Of a stretch of DNA of 7,045 nt, positions 4,853-7,045 are shown in pieces. The notes beneath the pieces are model-generated. The model made no database searches. It was not told the DNA's origin and saw only the letters and a program-made list of their open reading frames with translations. Each line of letters opens with the position of its first letter. Within the stretch, counting starts at the first letter, position 1. Source of the stretch: Frankiaceae bacterium (lineage in GTDB: Bacteria > Actinomycetota > Actinomycetes > JAVEEB01); assembly GCA_030840665.1 (NCBI GenBank), contig JAVEEB010000136.1, forward strand, positions 1 to 7,045. The letters run 5' to 3'. The position numbers were made by a program, and so were the translations under genes.

Positions 4853-6150
4853 CCGCCGTCCACGCGGCTCCCCTGCGGATCGCGTTGCCGTACGCATCCT
4901 TCGGCGACCCGTCTGCGGTGCTGCTCGCGGGCCCGCCGGCCGAGGCCGGGATGGAGTCCTTCGAGGCGCACACGCACCGGCTCGGCGTCCTCCCGCAGCT
5001 GCCGGCTGATGACCTCATCGCCCTCGCGGCGGGTGCCCATCTGGAGGGCCGGGGCGGCGGCGGCTTCCCCATGGCACGCAAGCTGGCGGCAACGGCAACC
5101 GCGGCCTCCCGCGCCGGCGCGCAGGCTCCCGTCGTCGTGATCAATGGCAGCGAGAGCGAGCCCGCGAGTCGCAAGGACCGCTCGTTGCTCGAGCTGCGGC
5201 CGCACGTCGTGCTGGACGGGGCTGCGGCGGCAGCTCACGCCCTCGGTGCGCCGGTGGCCTACGTGCAACTGCACGACGACCGCGCCCACTGGTCAGTCAT
5301 GGCGGCCCTGGAACAGCGCCGCCGGTACGTGCTCGCCGACCCCGAGTGGCGCGTTGTGCGCGGCCAGCCCGGCTACGTCGCCGGCGAGGCGAGCGCCGTC
5401 GTGTCATCGATCGAGGGCACGGGCGGCCTGCCCCGATTCACCCTCCTGCCGCTCGCCGTCCAGGGCCTGCGCGGGGCCCCGACCCTCGTTCAGAACGCCG
5501 AGACGATGGCCCACCTCGGCCTGCTGGCTCGGCGTGGGTACGACGCCCAGTTGCCGGCGTCGTTCCTCGTCACGATCGCGGGCGCGGTGGCGCGGCCCGG
5601 GACGGTCCTCGAAGTCACGGCTGAGGTGACCGTCGGAGAGCTGCTCAGCGAGGTCGGGATGCTCACCGCGCCTCCCGCCGCGGTCCTCCTCGGTGGCTAC
5701 GCCGGCACGTGGATGTCGGGGCGTGACGTCTGGTCGACGACCCTGCACCCCGGGCCGGCGGCCGACGGCGGCGGGCCGGTCGGCTGCGGCCTTCTCGCGG
5801 TGCTCCCGTCGGATGCGTGCGGTCTGGCGGCGGCTGCCGCCCTCGCTCAATGGCTGGCGGGTGAGTCGGCGGGTCAGTGCGGACCGTGCCGGCTCGGCCT
5901 GCCCGATCTCGGCGATTCCCTCACCCAGTTGGCAGGCCGGCACGCCAGGCGCCGTGACGTGGCAGCTGTCCAGCGCCTCATGGAGGTCGTGGAGGGGCGC
6001 GGCGCTTGCCGCCACCCGGATGGCGTCGTCCGCATGGTGCGCAGCGCGCTCGACGTGTTCGCCGATGACGTCGCGACGCACCTGCGTGGCCGCGGGTGCG
6101 GCGGCGCGAGCGTGGCGCCGTGGCCGTTGCCGAGCCGGCGGCCCGCATGA
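4849..6150 (+). CDS. NuoF-like NADH/FMN/Fe-S electron transfer protein
   Basis: A 433-residue soluble protein related to the 51-kDa NADH-binding subunit of complex I (NuoF) and to HoxF-type diaphorases. Visible blocks: EGRGGGGFPMARK (66-78; NuoF has RGRGGAGFPTGxKW), the flavin/NADH loop NGSESEPASRKDR (99-111; NuoF NADESEPGTxKDR), GYVAGEASAVVSSIEG (175-190), QGLRGAPTLVQNAET, an SLBB-like segment beginning FLVTIAGAVARPGTVLE, and the Fe-S domain ESAGQCGPCR (339-348) with C387 further on. Canonical NuoF has ESCGxCxPCR plus a distal Cys; here the first Cys is A341, leaving C344, C347 and C387. It likely oxidises NAD(P)H through FMN and passes electrons to the ferredoxin encoded next, then to the haem membrane protein (inference). 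GTG 4849 overlaps the preceding TGA by 4 nt, and no strong ribosome binding site is visible. No NuoE partner is present, so it is not a complex I operon. Confidence 0.9.
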   Translation: MTAVHAAPLRIALPYASFGDPSAVLLAGPPAEAGMESFEAHTHRLGVLPQLPADDLIALAAGAHLEGRGGGGFPMARKLAATATAASRAGAQAPVVVINGSESEPASRKDRSLLELRPHVVLDGAAAAAHALGAPVAYVQLHDDRAHWSVMAALEQRRRYVLADPEWRVVRGQPGYVAGEASAVVSSIEGTGGLPRFTLLPLAVQGLRGAPTLVQNAETMAHLGLLARRGYDAQLPASFLVTIAGAVARPGTVLEVTAEVTVGELLSEVGMLTAPPAAVLLGGYAGTWMSGRDVWSTTLHPGPAADGGGPVGCGLLAVLPSDACGLAAAAALAQWLAGESAGQCGPCRLGLPDLGDSLTQLAGRHARRRDVAAVQRLMEVVEGRGACRHPDGVVRMVRSALDVFADDVATHLRGRGCGGASVAPWPLPSRRPA

Positions 6151-6371
6151 GACGTCAGGCGGTCGTCCACGTCGATCTCACCCGGTGCGCCGGCCACGGG
6201 ATCTGCACGCTCCTGCTGCCGCAACTGGTCGATCTCGACCAATGGGGTTATGCAGTCACGGACGACTCTGTGCGAGATGCTGTCGGCGTACGACGGGCTC
6301 GCCGAGCTGTGCGGGCCTGTCCGACACGGGCGCTGCAGATGCAGCCGCTCCCTGACAGATCGAGGGCGTGA
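6147..6371 (+). CDS. Small 3Fe-4S ferredoxin
   Basis: A 74-residue acidic-to-neutral electron carrier with the motif C14-A-G-H-G-I-C20 and C58-P59, i.e. C-x5-C plus a distal C-P. This is the three-cysteine arrangement of actinobacterial [3Fe-4S] ferredoxins such as those serving cytochromes P450; the fourth cysteine of a 4Fe-4S cluster is absent. The RCAGHGIC context and the stretch LVDLDQWGYAV are typical of the family. No P450 gene is in the window, and the gene overlaps the NuoF-like gene as ATGA, so its likely partners are that protein as donor and the haem membrane protein as acceptor (inference). The region before the last cysteine is unusually Arg-rich (RRARRAVRACP). No clear ribosome binding site; translational coupling is likely. 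Confidence 0.93.
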   Translation: MRRQAVVHVDLTRCAGHGICTLLLPQLVDLDQWGYAVTDDSVRDAVGVRRARRAVRACPTRALQMQPLPDRSRA

Positions 6372-7006
6372 CCCCGACGATGCACCGGATCCGCATCCGC
6401 CCCGCGCGCTGGGGAGTCGCCCTGACCGTCCTCGGGGCCACGGCGATGTCCGTGGCACTGCTCGCGCCCGTGCTCGTTCAGTCCCCGACGCGGATTCCCG
6501 GCGTCCTTCTCCTCAATGCGCCGGCGGCCGCCCTGCCGGGCGCCTCCACCGTCGGATCCCCAGGCGGGGGGCTCACGACGCCGGACATCTTCGCCGGTGT
6601 CGGCGCACTGCCATCCTCTGCGCCGAAGAGTCCGTCACCGGCCGTCAGCGGCGCGAGCACTACCGCCAACCCCGCGCGCACGGCGCACGCGTCGCCGGGG
6701 ACGGCCGTCACTTCCAGCCCGCGCGCGGCGACAGCGCCGACCTCCGGACGACCGGCCACGGGTGCTGCCACGCAGCCAGCCACGCGCACGCCGGCGTCGG
6801 TCCCCACTGCCACGCCGACCTCGGCGATCGCCCCGGCCCCCTCGGCATCGACCCAACCGGCGCCGGTCACCGTCGTGACGCCCGACCGCCCGGTGGTTTC
6901 GGGCGACGACGACGAGTCCGACGACTCCTGGGAGAACGACCGGTCAGCCCAGCATTCAGGCCACCCCTATCCCACGAGCTCGCACACCTGGGGAGCTGAC
7001 GACTGA
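6368..7006 (+). CDS. Third exported or anchored Ala/Pro/Thr-rich protein with acidic Asp/Trp tail
   Basis: No family recognised. The 212-residue product has a basic N-terminus (R7, R9, R11, R14) and one hydrophobic segment at about 16-37, a signal peptide or anchor with no clear cleavage site. Residues 40-170 are low complexity (Ala, Pro, Thr, Ser), including the sequence VSGASTT at 93-99, which resembles an ApbE target core. The last 35 residues are acidic with two tryptophans: SGDDDESDDSWEND, then HPYPTSSHTWGADD at the very end. That ending is similar in kind to the tail of the first operon gene (DDGDDQWGGGGTDD). There is no cysteine or sorting signal. The GTG at 6368 overlaps the ferredoxin stop as GTGA; ATG at 6380 is an alternative that would drop four residues, and a GAGGG at 6362-6366 lies too near the first and rather far from the second. 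It is the last complete gene seen. Confidence 0.8.
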   Translation: MTPTMHRIRIRPARWGVALTVLGATAMSVALLAPVLVQSPTRIPGVLLLNAPAAALPGASTVGSPGGGLTTPDIFAGVGALPSSAPKSPSPAVSGASTTANPARTAHASPGTAVTSSPRAATAPTSGRPATGAATQPATRTPASVPTATPTSAIAPAPSASTQPAPVTVVTPDRPVVSGDDDESDDSWENDRSAQHSGHPYPTSSHTWGADD

Positions 7007-7045
7007 CGCGACACCGGTTGCGAGCTCGTCCCGCCAGCCGGCTCT

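Larger units (their letters stand above)
1969..7006 (+). other. Seven-gene overlapping operon for a putative transmembrane electron transfer chain
   Basis: All six junctions overlap: 8 nt at 2495-2502, 8 nt at 3168-3175 (if the GTG start is right), then 4 nt each at 4136-4139, 4849-4852, 6147-6150 and 6368-6371 (GTGA or ATGA). No gap could hold an internal promoter outside coding sequence. The predicted parts are an NAD(P)H-oxidising flavoprotein, a ferredoxin, a haem b membrane protein, a flavin-attaching enzyme and three exported low-complexity proteins. The first strong ribosome binding site is ahead of the first gene. The operon may extend beyond the right edge. Confidence 0.75.

Noticed and set aside
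7007..7045. Start of another gene at TTG 7018 after the last operon gene.
   Set aside because: Nine residues are too few to judge, there is no ribosome binding site, and no ATG or GTG is present; the overlap pattern of the operon is not continued.

Overview
The window looks like chromosomal DNA of a high-GC Gram-positive bacterium (Actinobacteria). The evidence is strong G/C bias at third codon positions, frequent GTG/TTG starts, GTGA/ATGA start-stop overlaps, an aerobic-type CobN, actinobacterial-style short 3Fe-4S ferredoxin, and Pro/Thr/Ala-rich exported proteins. No RNA gene, CRISPR array, insertion sequence or phage gene was seen.

Layout. (1) 1-519, plus strand: the last 172 residues of cobaltochelatase subunit CobN, cut by the window edge. 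(2) 516-1816, minus strand: a short-chain dehydrogenase/reductase (TTG start with a GGAGG site) followed 47 nt downstream by a 160-residue protein resembling WapI-type immunity proteins. The latter converges on cobN so tightly that the two stop codons share the palindrome CTAG. (3) 1817-1968: a 152-bp divergent intergenic region with the only obvious A/T-rich patch. (4) 1969-7006, plus strand: seven genes, each overlapping the next by 4 or 8 nt, so almost certainly one operon. Their order is exported Pro/Thr-rich protein, second exported Pro-rich protein, ApbE-type FAD:protein FMN transferase, six-helix ferric-reductase-like haem b membrane protein, NuoF-like NADH/FMN/Fe-S protein, 3Fe-4S ferredoxin, third exported Ala/Pro/Thr-rich protein. 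The last 39 nt hold nothing identifiable.

How the operon could work (inference). The NuoF-like protein would take electrons from NADH and pass them through its Fe-S site and the small ferredoxin to the bis-histidine haems of the membrane protein. These would carry them across the membrane to an outside acceptor. ApbE implies a covalently bound FMN in the route. The usual acceptor, an FMN_bind-domain protein, is not in the window. Instead there are three low-complexity exported proteins, two with a similar acidic Asp/Trp/Gly C-terminal tail and two with short [ST]GA[ST] sequences resembling the ApbE target core. Whether these proteins carry the flavin, bind metal, or only sit in the cell wall is the main open question here.
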